64,000 nucleotides of DNA from Gammaproteobacteria bacterium. GTDB lineage: Bacteria > Pseudomonadota > Gammaproteobacteria > Pseudomonadales > UBA5518. The notes beneath the pieces were generated by a model. That model was not told the DNA's origin, did not search any database, and saw nothing but the letters and a program-made list of their open reading frames with translations. The stretch is from assembly GCA_016705365.1 (NCBI GenBank), contig JADIYI010000009.1:434001-498000 (forward strand), written 5' to 3'. Within the stretch, counting starts at the first letter, position 1. Every line of letters starts with the position of its first letter. The translations under genes were made by a program, and so were the position numbers. Positions 36,787 to 44,649 of the stretch are shown here, in pieces.

Positions 36787-36927
36787 ATGGTAGCACTCCG
36801 AGAAGATGGGAGACCGAACGAGGAAGAAGACAATCTGCGCATCTATCGGATCACCGATCCGGCACAGGTACGCGTGAAGCAATACGGCACTTTCCGCTTC
36901 ACCGATCTTGAAGAGCCCCTTGCGTGA
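36787..36927 (+). CDS. Small unassigned reading frame (46 codons)
   Basis: ATG at 36787 reads MVALREDGRPNEEEDNLRIY, then RITDPAQVRVKQYGTFRFTD and LEEPLA-stop. The composition looks protein-like (charged, with a good beta-strand pattern), and it ends just before repeat copy F. I do not recognise the family, and there is no clear ribosome binding site. It may be the tail of a lost gene rather than a functional protein. Confidence 0.3.
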   Translation: MVALREDGRPNEEEDNLRIYRITDPAQVRVKQYGTFRFTDLEEPLA

Positions 36928-36940
36928 AAAGGGGACCGTG

Positions 36941-36987
36941 AAAAGGGGACAGATTTATTTTCTCCGCAAATATATCTGTCCCCTTTT
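36941..36987. repeat. Palindromic repeat, copy F
   Basis: Arms AAAAGGGGACAGATTTATTT (36941-36960) and AAATATATCTGTCCCCTTTT (36968-36987), one mismatch, loop TCTCCGC. Directly before it is a second partial arm tip, GAAAAGGGGACC (36926-36937). The spacer from here to 37100 (the next gene's stop) holds no reading frame I can support. Confidence 0.88.
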
Positions 36988-37100
36988 TCCTCCTTTTTCC
37001 TATCCCGAGAGCGGGTTTTCCACATTGCCCGTGAGGATCCGGCGCGCGCTTTGACAAGCGGCAGCTACGCGCGATCTATCCTTGTTCATTAGACAGCTTC

Positions 37101-37391
37101 CTATTTCTTGAATTTCGCGGCGGCGTCACCAGCCGCAGACTTCAAGGAATCCCAAGTCGATTCCACGTCGTCCTTGATCAACTCCCAGGCGTCGTCAGCT
37201 GCCTCGGCAAGCTGCGAGAGCTTCGTCTTGCCTTCTTCAATCTTGCTTTCCAGCGTCTTGATCTGTTTGCTCATTTTCAGCTGAGCGTCTGCGCTGGCCC
37301 CGGAAGTCCTGGCCTTGAGCTTGTCAACCTCGGCCCGCCACTCATCCAATCGAGCCTGCATCTTCTGCTGATACAGTTCTTTGTCACTCAT
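37101..37391 (-). CDS. Small coiled-coil stress-response-type protein (sll1863-like)
   Basis: 96 residues: MSDKELYQQKMQARLDEWRA, EVDKLKARTSGASADAQLKM, SKQIKTLESKIEEGKTKLSQ, then WELIKDDVESTWDSLKSAAGDAAAKFKK. It is all-helical with heptads and an amphipathic C-terminus, matching a family of small soluble proteins often found next to DUF3185, CsbD or lmo0937 genes. Function is unknown; membrane or stress association is usual. It has GGAGA before its start and probably forms one transcript with the two genes upstream. Confidence 0.75.
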   Translation of the reverse strand: MSDKELYQQKMQARLDEWRAEVDKLKARTSGASADAQLKMSKQIKTLESKIEEGKTKLSQLAEAADDAWELIKDDVESTWDSLKSAAGDAAAKFKK

Positions 37392-37419
37392 GAGATTCTC
37401 CTTTCGCTAGCCGGTGCGA

Positions 37420-37641
37420 CTAACCCTTCCTGCCTCCGAAACCAAGGAGCACGCCGCCAATCACTACCGCTGCCACGCCAACCCAAACCGGGACGTTGAC
37501 GGTCTCCTTGTCTTTTACCGATAACTCGAGAGGTCCCAGCTTGGCCTCATGGGTTTCCTTGGTATAGCTGAAACTGCCATATGCCAAGCCCAAGGCACCG
37601 AGCACGATCAGCACGACCCCTGCAATCTTGATCCCGTTCAT
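37420..37641 (-). CDS. DUF3185 family small membrane protein
   Basis: 73 residues with two TM helices: IKIAGVVLIVLGALGLAYGS and VPVWVGVAAVVIGGVLLGFG, linked by a hydrophilic loop (YTKETHEAKLGPLELSVKDK) and ending GRKG. This is the DUF3185 layout. Function unknown; it occurs in small envelope-stress-like gene groups. It lies 28 bp upstream of the coiled-coil gene. Confidence 0.85.
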   Translation of the reverse strand: MNGIKIAGVVLIVLGALGLAYGSFSYTKETHEAKLGPLELSVKDKETVNVPVWVGVAAVVIGGVLLGFGGRKG

Positions 37642-37768
37642 TTTGTCTCCTTCTCTCTACAAGAACCTGGGGCCCACGCCATCGACAGCAGGCCAGGAAT
37701 GAATATCGTGACAGGAAGCCGCGAGCAGTCTGCCCGGCGCCGCTCAAAATGGAATCACTCCAGGGTGG

Positions 37769-37915
37769 TTACAGACGTCGACCCTGAATCACACGAACCA
37801 GAATCACCACCACCGCGATGACCAGCAGAACATGAATGAACCCGCCCATGGTGTACGAGCTCACAAAACCCAGAAGCCAGAGGACGATCAGGATAACTGC
37901 AATAGTCTCGAGCAT
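37769..37915 (-). CDS. lmo0937/DUF5670 family membrane peptide (48 residues)
   Basis: Reading MLETIAVILIVLWLLGFVSS, YTMGGFIHVLLVIAVVVILV, RVIQGRRL-stop: two TM helices with the S-x-x-x-G-G-x-x-H turn typical of the lmo0937 family. GGAG lies eight bases before the ATG at 37915. Such peptides accompany stress-response genes; role unknown. It is too short for most gene callers. A 127-bp spacer separates it from the DUF3185 gene. Confidence 0.85.
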   Translation of the reverse strand: MLETIAVILIVLWLLGFVSSYTMGGFIHVLLVIAVVVILVRVIQGRRL

Positions 37916-38023
37916 TTTGCTTCTCCTTTTGTCGTCGCCTGGTGAATCGTGTATTTCACGGATTCAATCACGAAGCGCAACGAGGTCGAATGATTGCAAC
38001 ATAACCGGCCCATCAAGTACAGC

Positions 38024-38401
38024 AGCTGGGGACAGATTTATTTTCTCCGTAAATGAATCGATCCCCTTTTTTGGTCGTCCCCTTTTTTGGTCCCATTTTT
38101 GATGGAGCCAGGCGTGCTTCACGGAAGCGATGACCACACCGCTTGCGGAGTATTTCGAATTCCGCTGACGGCCTGCCGCTGCACTACCAGGTCAGCGCGT
38201 GCGGAGTACGGCGGCTGCGGTATTGTGACAGGCCAGCGCCTGCGCGGTGCGGCTGGGGCTGCGAGGACCATCTGCCGCCAGGGATGGCGGCAGTGAGCCT
38301 ACATGGATGTATTCACGGCGTGTCCTCGCAGCCCCAACCGTGCCGCACAGACTTGCCTTACCGCAATTTCAAACAGAGAGAAAATAAATCTGTCCCCTTT
38401 T
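38024..38401. repeat. Composite repeat, copy G (palindrome + monooxygenase 3' tail + module with inverted core + half palindrome)
   Basis: This fills most of the gap 37916-38584; the rest holds nothing I can support. GGGGACAGATTTATTT (38028-38043) pairs with AAATGAATCGATCCCC (38051-38066). Near 38107-38168 the plus strand reads FTEAMTTPLAEYFEFR-stop, again a monooxygenase tail. Inverted arms (about 38246-38268 and 38320-38342, GCTGGGGCTGCGAGGAC on one side) flank a core that is the reverse complement of the matching part of copy B. The unit ends AAATAAATCTGTCCCCTTTT (38382-38401), followed by a tip duplicate, GGTCCCCTTTTTCCGG. Confidence 0.8.
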
Positions 38402-38584
38402 TCCGGTCCCCTTTTTCCGGCGCACCACCCTGCCAAGCACGCGCGACGCCCGATAAACGGCACGCACGCCAGCAACTGATCATGACGCCTCGTCCAAAGA
38501 TTGCCGATCCCCAATGTTGCGCCATAGTCCGCACAAACCGCCGCCCGGTATAACTGTTCCGTCCTGATTCAGCGGAGCGCGGGC

Positions 38585-39943
38585 TTGGCGCGATTGACGA
38601 TCCTGTTGTTGCTGTGCGGATGGCTGTGCGCCTGCATCGGCTATCAGCCCGCGCCGAGCGCGGCGACGCTGATCGCGCAGGCGCAAATCCCCCGTGCAAT
38701 CGACCGCGCAGCGGTTGCGGCCGAACGGATGCGGCTTGGCGCAAGGCCTGCGCCGCAGCCGGACCGGCTCGACCTGGTGCTCGCCGCAGGCCTGCACAAT
38801 CCGGCGATCCGCGCCCGGCAATCCGCATTGCTGGTGGCACTCGCCGCCAATACCGCGGCAGGGCAGGCACCGTCGCCTTCGATGTCCCTGCTGGCTGAGT
38901 ATGCACAACACGCCGCCGAATCGTCGCCATGGCAGTTCGGCTTCGGTCTCGACCTGCCACTCGATTACGGGCAGCGCCGCACCAGTCGCCAGGACGCGGC
39001 AAATACCGCGCTGTTGTATGCCCGCTGCGATCTCGCCGATGCCTCGTGGACGATACGCTCGGGGTTGCGGCGCGATCTCGGCATCATTCTCGCCAGCGAG
39101 CGACGGATCGCGTTGCTGCGGGAGCTTGGTGAACCTCGCGCGCTGCGTCTTGCGGCGCTCACGCGCCGCGCCGATGCCGGAGAGATTGCCGGCACTGAAG
39201 TCGACCGCGTGCGGCTCGAAACGGCCAGTGACAGTCGGCTGTTGCGTGAAGCGCAAAACAGCGTGGCCGACGCCCGACAGCGCATTGCCGCGGCGCTGGG
39301 CATTGGCGTGGATTCGTTGCAGATCGAGGCATCGGTCTGGCCGGACTTTCTGCAGCCCGAACTGTCCCGGTCAACCAACCCTGCACCACAGGACGTCTCG
39401 GGCCACCCCGATCTGCTGCGCGCCATTGGCGCCTACGAACAGTCCGACAGCGATCTGCGCCTGCAACTCGCACGCCAGTACCCGGGCGTCAGCATCGGCC
39501 CGGGCTATGCCTGGGAGCGCGGCCTGATCAAACTGCCACTGAACGTGGGGCTGGCGCTGCCACCGCTCGATCTCAACCGCAGCGCCATCGGGGTGGCGCT
39601 GAGCGCACGCGAGGCGGCCGCCGCCTCGCTCGAAGAAACGTATGCGCGGGTCAGCAGCAACAGCGAACAGAAGGACACCGTGCTGCAACAGGCGCGCCGC
39701 GCGTTGAGCGCGATCCGCAACCACGAGTTGCCGGCCATGCAGCGCATCGCGCGGCGCGCCACCGCGCAATTCGAGGCAGGTGAAATCGACCGCGGGCAAT
39801 GGGCCAGCGCCCGGATCGAGGAACTCGGCATGCAGCTGGCCGAGACCGATGCAGTGGAGCAGCTGCGCGATGCCGAAACCGCGCTGGAGGAAGCGCTGCA
39901 CCGCGCCATCGAAGGACCCGAACTGGAGATCACCGCGCCATGA
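38585..39943 (+). CDS. TolC/NodT family outer-membrane efflux lipoprotein
   Basis: 452 residues from a TTG start with GGAG upstream. MARLTILLLLCGWLCACIGY has a lipobox-like L-C-A-C. The chain is a two-fold repeat of long helices (LLREAQNSVADARQRIAAAL; AETDAVEQLRDAETALEEAL) with short strands between, as in OEP/TolC trimers. It provides the outer-membrane channel of the efflux pump that follows, sharing 4 bp (ATGA) with the adaptor gene. Confidence 0.87.
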   Translation: MARLTILLLLCGWLCACIGYQPAPSAATLIAQAQIPRAIDRAAVAAERMRLGARPAPQPDRLDLVLAAGLHNPAIRARQSALLVALAANTAAGQAPSPSMSLLAEYAQHAAESSPWQFGFGLDLPLDYGQRRTSRQDAANTALLYARCDLADASWTIRSGLRRDLGIILASERRIALLRELGEPRALRLAALTRRADAGEIAGTEVDRVRLETASDSRLLREAQNSVADARQRIAAALGIGVDSLQIEASVWPDFLQPELSRSTNPAPQDVSGHPDLLRAIGAYEQSDSDLRLQLARQYPGVSIGPGYAWERGLIKLPLNVGLALPPLDLNRSAIGVALSAREAAAASLEETYARVSSNSEQKDTVLQQARRALSAIRNHELPAMQRIARRATAQFEAGEIDRGQWASARIEELGMQLAETDAVEQLRDAETALEEALHRAIEGPELEITAP

Positions 39944-40869
39944 ACCATCACCCTCTCGCCTCCGCGCTCGCACTGGGCGTGCTGACGATCGCCGCCCTTG
40001 CCTGCAACGCAGCGGGCGAGGTCGCCTGCCTCAGGCTGGATGCACCAACACGGACACGCCTCGGCATTGCCACCGTTCGCGCCCAGCCGGTGCAGCGCGC
40101 GACCCGCCAGGAGGCGATGCTGCAGGTGCTCGATTCGGGCGCTCTGGTGACTCTGCTCTCGGACCTCTCGGCAGCGCGCGCGGCTGCGGATGCCGCGAAT
40201 CGGGAAGCGCGACGCCTCGAGGGGCTGGTCAGCGCGGATTCCAGCGCCGCGCCACGCGAGCTGGAAGCGATGCGCGCGCAGGCGATCGGCAACACCAGCC
40301 AGGTGCAGGCACTGCAAGCGCGCCTCGACATGGACTGGGGCGGATGGTTCACGCAGATCGACAACACGCGGCAGCAGGAGCTCGTCACCGAACTGGCCAA
40401 CGCCAGGCAGGTGATCGCGCGCATCGATGCGATCGGTCGCTCCACTACCGCCAGCGGCGCCGTCAGCATCGTCGTCGATGGCAGCGACCGCGTGCTGGCG
40501 GCGCTCGATATCGGCAGTGCAGGAACCAGCGATATGCGCCTGCAATCGCTTGGGCGAATGTTGCTGCTCGCGGTCACCGCCACCACCCCGCTCGCGGCTG
40601 GACAGAGTTTTGCCGCGCACGTTGCCGGCCCGGTGCAGACCGGGGAACTGCTGCCGGATGGCGCGCTGGTGCGCTGGAATGCACTCGCCTGGATCTATGT
40701 ACAGGATGCCGATGATTGCTTCGAGCGCCGTGCGATCGGCACTCCGCTGCCAGTTGCCGACGGCGTGCTGGTGCCGGCGGGAACCGCGGGCGATGCAAGC
40801 GTGGTCAGCGTCGGCGCCGAGGCCCTGCTGGCGAAGGAGTTTGCCACCTCCATGCCGGAGCCCGACTGA
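39940..40869 (+). CDS. RND efflux periplasmic adaptor-like protein (short form)
   Basis: 309 residues with a signal peptide (MNHHPLASALALGVLTIAAL). LDAPTRTRLGIATVRAQPVQ opens like a CusB-type adaptor, residues about 70-125 form an alpha hairpin (AARAAADAANREARRLEGLV), and LLPDGALVRWNALAWIYVQD resembles the membrane-proximal domain. It is shorter than usual adaptors (about 350-400) and the lipoyl halves are hard to see. Its place between the TolC and RND genes, with ATGA overlap upstream and 2 bp to the permease gene, makes it the pump's adaptor. Confidence 0.75.
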   Translation: MNHHPLASALALGVLTIAALACNAAGEVACLRLDAPTRTRLGIATVRAQPVQRATRQEAMLQVLDSGALVTLLSDLSAARAAADAANREARRLEGLVSADSSAAPRELEAMRAQAIGNTSQVQALQARLDMDWGGWFTQIDNTRQQELVTELANARQVIARIDAIGRSTTASGAVSIVVDGSDRVLAALDIGSAGTSDMRLQSLGRMLLLAVTATTPLAAGQSFAAHVAGPVQTGELLPDGALVRWNALAWIYVQDADDCFERRAIGTPLPVADGVLVPAGTAGDASVVSVGAEALLAKEFATSMPEPD

Positions 40870-40871
40870 CC

Positions 40872-43800
40872 ATGCTGACGCGCATCATCCGCTGGTCGGT
40901 CGAGCACCCGGTAGTGGTCCTGAGCGGCGCTGCGATCCTGCTCGCACTCGGCATCTCGACCGTGTTCCAGGCACGCTATGACGTGTTTCCGGAATTCGTG
41001 CCACCACAGGCCAGTGTGCAGACCGAGGCACCGGGCCTGGTTCCGGAGCAGGTGGAGCAACTGATCACAAGGCCACTGGAGAATGCGCTGCAGGGCGCCA
41101 ACGGGGTCAGCGGCGTGCGCTCCGAATCGATACAGGGGCTGTCGGTGATCACGGTGAGTTTCGCGGAAGGCAGCGATCCGTTTCGCGCCCGCCAGGTGGT
41201 GGCCGAGAGTCTGGCCGAAGCCGCCTCCGCGCTGCCCGCCGGAGTGGCACCACCGAAACTGTCACCGCTGACCTCATCGACCATGGACCTGCTCAAGATC
41301 GGCTTCCTGAGCGATACGCTGTCGCCGCTGGAGCTGCGCGACCTGGTGGAATGGACCGTGCGACCGCGGCTGCTGGCGGTGCCGGGGGTTGCGCGGGCCA
41401 CGATCTTCGGTGGCAAGGTGCGGCGCATCGAGATCCGGTTGCGCCCGGTCGCGATGCTCGCCCGCAACGTGACCATGGACGAGGTCGGTGCCGCGGTGCG
41501 GGCCGCCGTCACGGTGCGCGGTGGCGGCTTTGTCGATACCGGTGCCCAGCGAGTGCTGATCGAGGCGCGCCAGGATGCGTACACCCCGGAGCAGATTGCC
41601 ACCATCGGCATCGCGCCACAGGGCGGTGCACCGGTGCGGCTCGGCGATATCGCCGAGGTCCGCGAGTCCGGAGAGCCGCTCTTCGGTGACACGCTGATCA
41701 TGGGCAAGCCGGGGGTGCTGATTGCGCTTTCCAGCCAGTACGGCGCCAATACGCTCGATACCACGCTGGCCGTGGAAGCAGCCCTCGACGAAATCTCGCC
41801 GGCGATCACGGGACGTGGCGTGAGCATCTATCCGGCATTGCACCGTCCGGCGAATTTCATCGAGACCGCCATCGGCGGAATCCGTATCGATCTCCTGCTC
41901 GGTGCGGCGCTGGTGGCGCTGGTATTGCTGGTGTTCGTACGCGACCTGCGCATCGCGCTGATCTCCTTCGTGTCGATCCCGCTGTCGCTGCTGGCCGCGC
42001 TGATCGTGCTCGACCGCAGCGGACAATCGATCAATACCATGACCCTCGGTGGGCTCGCGGTAGCGCTCGGCGTGGTTATCGACGACGCCATCATCGACGT
42101 GGAGAACATCTCGCGGCGCATGCGCCAGGCCGCAGCGGGGACCGCCGCCGAACTGCGCGAGGTCGTGATCGCCGCCAGCAGCGAAGTACGCAAGCCGATC
42201 CTGTCGGCAACCTCGATACTGGCGCTGACCATCGCGCCGGTGTTGCTGCTCCACGGCATCCAGGGTGCGTTCTTCACGCCACTCGCGCTGTCGTTTCTGT
42301 TGTCGATACTGGCATCGCTGGCCATCGCGATGACCGTGACGCCGGCGCTTGCCTCGCTGTTGCTGCGCCGTCACGCTCCGCATACCGAGCCGCGCTTTCT
42401 CGGCTGGCTCAAGCACCAGCACCGGCGCATGCTCGGCGCGATCCTTGCACATCCGCGCCAGGCATTGTTGTCGGTGATCCTCGCCGGGATCGCCAGCAGC
42501 GCCATCTTCGCCACCTTCGGCGCCGAACTGCTACCCGCATTCCGCGAACGTCATTACGTGCTGCAACTGAGCGGGCCGCCGGGCACTTCGCTCGCGGCGA
42601 TGCAGCGTGTCGGTGCCTCGCTGATCGACTCGCTGCTGCATATCGAGGGCATCGCCAGCGCCGAGCAGCAGACCGGCCGCGCGGAACAGGGCGAAGACAC
42701 CTGGCCACCTAACCGCAGCGAACTCCATGTCGAACTCGCGGCGGTGGACGGGACCGCCGAGGAACGCATCCTCGTGCAGATCCGCGAATTGCTCGATCGA
42801 TACCCCGGCTACCAGACCGAGGCCCTGACCTTTCTCGGCGATCGAATCGGGGAATCGCTGTCGGGCGAGACCGCCGCGGTGGCAATCAGCATATTCGGGC
42901 CCGACCTGGATCAGCTGGACCGGGTTGCCGCCAGGTTGCAATCCGTGGTGCAGGCTTTTCCCGATGCGACCGATGTGCAGATCAAGGCCCAGCCCGGCGC
43001 GCCGCTGCTGCGCATCGCACTCGACCCCGTGCGGATGGCGCAGTACGGCGTCGGCACGACAATCGCCTACGACTCCATCGCCGCGGCTTTCGGCGGCGCC
43101 ACCATCGCGCAGATCACCCACGGCGAGCGGATGATCAACGTCGCGGTCGGTCTCGACGGCGCGCAAGCTGTGCAACCGGAAAGCGCCGCGCAGTTGCTGA
43201 TACGCGGCGAAGCGGGACGCATGCTGCGCCTGGGTGATATCGCAACCATCGACATGAGCCGCGGCCGCACCTCGGTACAACACGACGGCGGCAGGCGCCG
43301 CCAGGTGGTCACCGCGAATCCGGCCACTGCGGATGTGGCGGGGTTTGTCAGCGCCTTGAAGGCCCGTATCGCCGGGCAATTGCAGCTGCCGGCGGAGGTC
43401 TATCTCGAATTCGGCGGCACCGCGGAGGGCCAGTCCGCAGCCAGCCGCGAACTGCTGTTCAACAGCGGCATCGCCTTGATCTCGATCCTGGTCGTCCTGT
43501 CGCTGGCCTTCGGCGGCTGGCGCGCGGCGGCGCTGGTGCTGGCCGGCGCACCGTTCGCCGCGATCGGCGGCAGCGTGGCAGTGCTGCTCGGCGGCGGAGT
43601 AATCACGCTTGGCGCGCTGGTCGGATTCGTCACCCTGTTCGGCATCACCGCACGCAACGCGATCCTGCTGATCGCGCACACCGAGCAACTGGCATTCGCG
43701 GAAGGCTTCGGCTGGAACCGCGAGACCTCGTTGCGCGCCACCACGGAGCGCGTCACGCCGATCCTGATGACCGCCATCATTGCCGGCCTGGCACTGGCAC

Positions 43801-44000
43801 CACTGGCGCTCGGCAGCGGCGAGGCCGGGCGCGAAGTCCAGGGGCCCATGGCACAGGTGATCGTGGGTGGACTGGTGTCTTCGACGCTGCTGAGCCTGCT
43901 GATACTGCCGGCACTCGTACTGGCCTGGTTACACCCTCATAATGATGATCGGCACGGCAGCGCAGGAGCGGTACTTGAAGGTATTGCTGATCGAGGATGA
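40872..44000 (+). CDS. RND efflux permease (AcrB/CusA-like)
   Basis: 1042 residues from MLTRIIRWSVEHPVVVLSGA. The two-fold layout is clear: TM1, a porter domain (FPEFVPPQASVQTEAPGLVP), TM2-6 with VALGVVIDDAIIDVENISRR (TM4 Asp pair used for proton relay), and the repeat, ending with TLFGITARNAILLIAHTEQL and MTAIIAGLALAPLALGSGEA. ISRRMR after V-E-N resembles CusA/CzcA-type permeases, but specific metal-binding residues cannot be confirmed by eye. Downstream two-component genes are probably its regulators. Confidence 0.92.
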   Translation: MLTRIIRWSVEHPVVVLSGAAILLALGISTVFQARYDVFPEFVPPQASVQTEAPGLVPEQVEQLITRPLENALQGANGVSGVRSESIQGLSVITVSFAEGSDPFRARQVVAESLAEAASALPAGVAPPKLSPLTSSTMDLLKIGFLSDTLSPLELRDLVEWTVRPRLLAVPGVARATIFGGKVRRIEIRLRPVAMLARNVTMDEVGAAVRAAVTVRGGGFVDTGAQRVLIEARQDAYTPEQIATIGIAPQGGAPVRLGDIAEVRESGEPLFGDTLIMGKPGVLIALSSQYGANTLDTTLAVEAALDEISPAITGRGVSIYPALHRPANFIETAIGGIRIDLLLGAALVALVLLVFVRDLRIALISFVSIPLSLLAALIVLDRSGQSINTMTLGGLAVALGVVIDDAIIDVENISRRMRQAAAGTAAELREVVIAASSEVRKPILSATSILALTIAPVLLLHGIQGAFFTPLALSFLLSILASLAIAMTVTPALASLLLRRHAPHTEPRFLGWLKHQHRRMLGAILAHPRQALLSVILAGIASSAIFATFGAELLPAFRERHYVLQLSGPPGTSLAAMQRVGASLIDSLLHIEGIASAEQQTGRAEQGEDTWPPNRSELHVELAAVDGTAEERILVQIRELLDRYPGYQTEALTFLGDRIGESLSGETAAVAISIFGPDLDQLDRVAARLQSVVQAFPDATDVQIKAQPGAPLLRIALDPVRMAQYGVGTTIAYDSIAAAFGGATIAQITHGERMINVAVGLDGAQAVQPESAAQLLIRGEAGRMLRLGDIATIDMSRGRTSVQHDGGRRRQVVTANPATADVAGFVSALKARIAGQLQLPAEVYLEFGGTAEGQSAASRELLFNSGIALISILVVLSLAFGGWRAAALVLAGAPFAAIGGSVAVLLGGGVITLGALVGFVTLFGITARNAILLIAHTEQLAFAEGFGWNRETSLRATTERVTPILMTAIIAGLALAPLALGSGEAGREVQGPMAQVIVGGLVSSTLLSLLILPALVLAWLHPHNDDRHGSAGAVLEGIADRG

Positions 44001-44649
44001 CGCACAGACCGCGGGCTACGTCGCGCGCGGCCTGCGCGAACTGGGCCATGTGGTCGATGCACTCGGGGACGGGCGCGATGGCCTGGTGCAGGCACTGGAA
44101 AATCGTTACGACGTGCTGATCGTCGACCGCATGCTGCCGGGGCTCGACGGCCTGTCGGTGGTCAAGGCGATCCGTGCTGCCGGCTTGCAGGTACCGGTGC
44201 TGTTTCTCAGTGCCATGGGTACTGTCAACGACCGCGTGCAAGGCCTCGACAGCGGTGCCGACGATTACCTCGGCAAGCCGTTTTCCTTCATCGAGTTACG
44301 CGCCAGGCTGAACGCGCTGCTGCGCCGCGCACCGCTCAACGAACAACCGGCGCTGCTCGGCGTGGGCAATCTGTGGTTGAACCGGCTCGATCGCAGCGTG
44401 CGGCGCGGCACGCGGCTGGTGGATCTGCAGCCACGCGAGTTCAGCTTGCTGGAAATGCTGATGCTGCATGCCGGGCAGATCGTCACCCGCACCATGCTGC
44501 TGGAGAACGTCTGGGACATGCACTTCGATCCGCAAACCAATATCGTCGAATCCCATATCAGCCGCCTGCGCGCCAAGATTTCCGCACCCGACGAGGCGCA
44601 ACTGATTCATACCGTACGCGGCGCCGGGTATATGATCCGTGGCGACTGA
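43975..44649 (+). CDS. OmpR-family response regulator
   Basis: 224 residues from a TTG (43975) with CAGGAG six bases upstream; it overlaps the permease stop by 26 bp. Receiver domain: LLIEDD acidic pocket, phosphoacceptor D51 in VLIVDRMLPGLDG, and K101 in DDYLGKPFS. The C-terminal winged helix has LQPREFSLLEMLMLHAGQIV and NIVESHISRLRAKI. An ATG-initiated form from 43942 is possible. Expected to bind upstream of the efflux operon when phosphorylated by the neighbouring kinase. Confidence 0.93.
   Translation: MKVLLIEDDAQTAGYVARGLRELGHVVDALGDGRDGLVQALENRYDVLIVDRMLPGLDGLSVVKAIRAAGLQVPVLFLSAMGTVNDRVQGLDSGADDYLGKPFSFIELRARLNALLRRAPLNEQPALLGVGNLWLNRLDRSVRRGTRLVDLQPREFSLLEMLMLHAGQIVTRTMLLENVWDMHFDPQTNIVESHISRLRAKISAPDEAQLIHTVRGAGYMIRGD

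Noticed and set aside
33897..38401. CRISPR array or integron attC sites
   Set aside because: The repeats are too far apart and separated by whole genes, so not CRISPR. They lack the RYYYAAC/GTTRRRY core sites and no integrase is seen, so not attC.
43942..43975. ATG at 43942 as the response regulator start
   Set aside because: The extra eleven residues are not part of the receiver fold, and a ribosome binding site precedes the TTG at 43975; kept only as an alternative.
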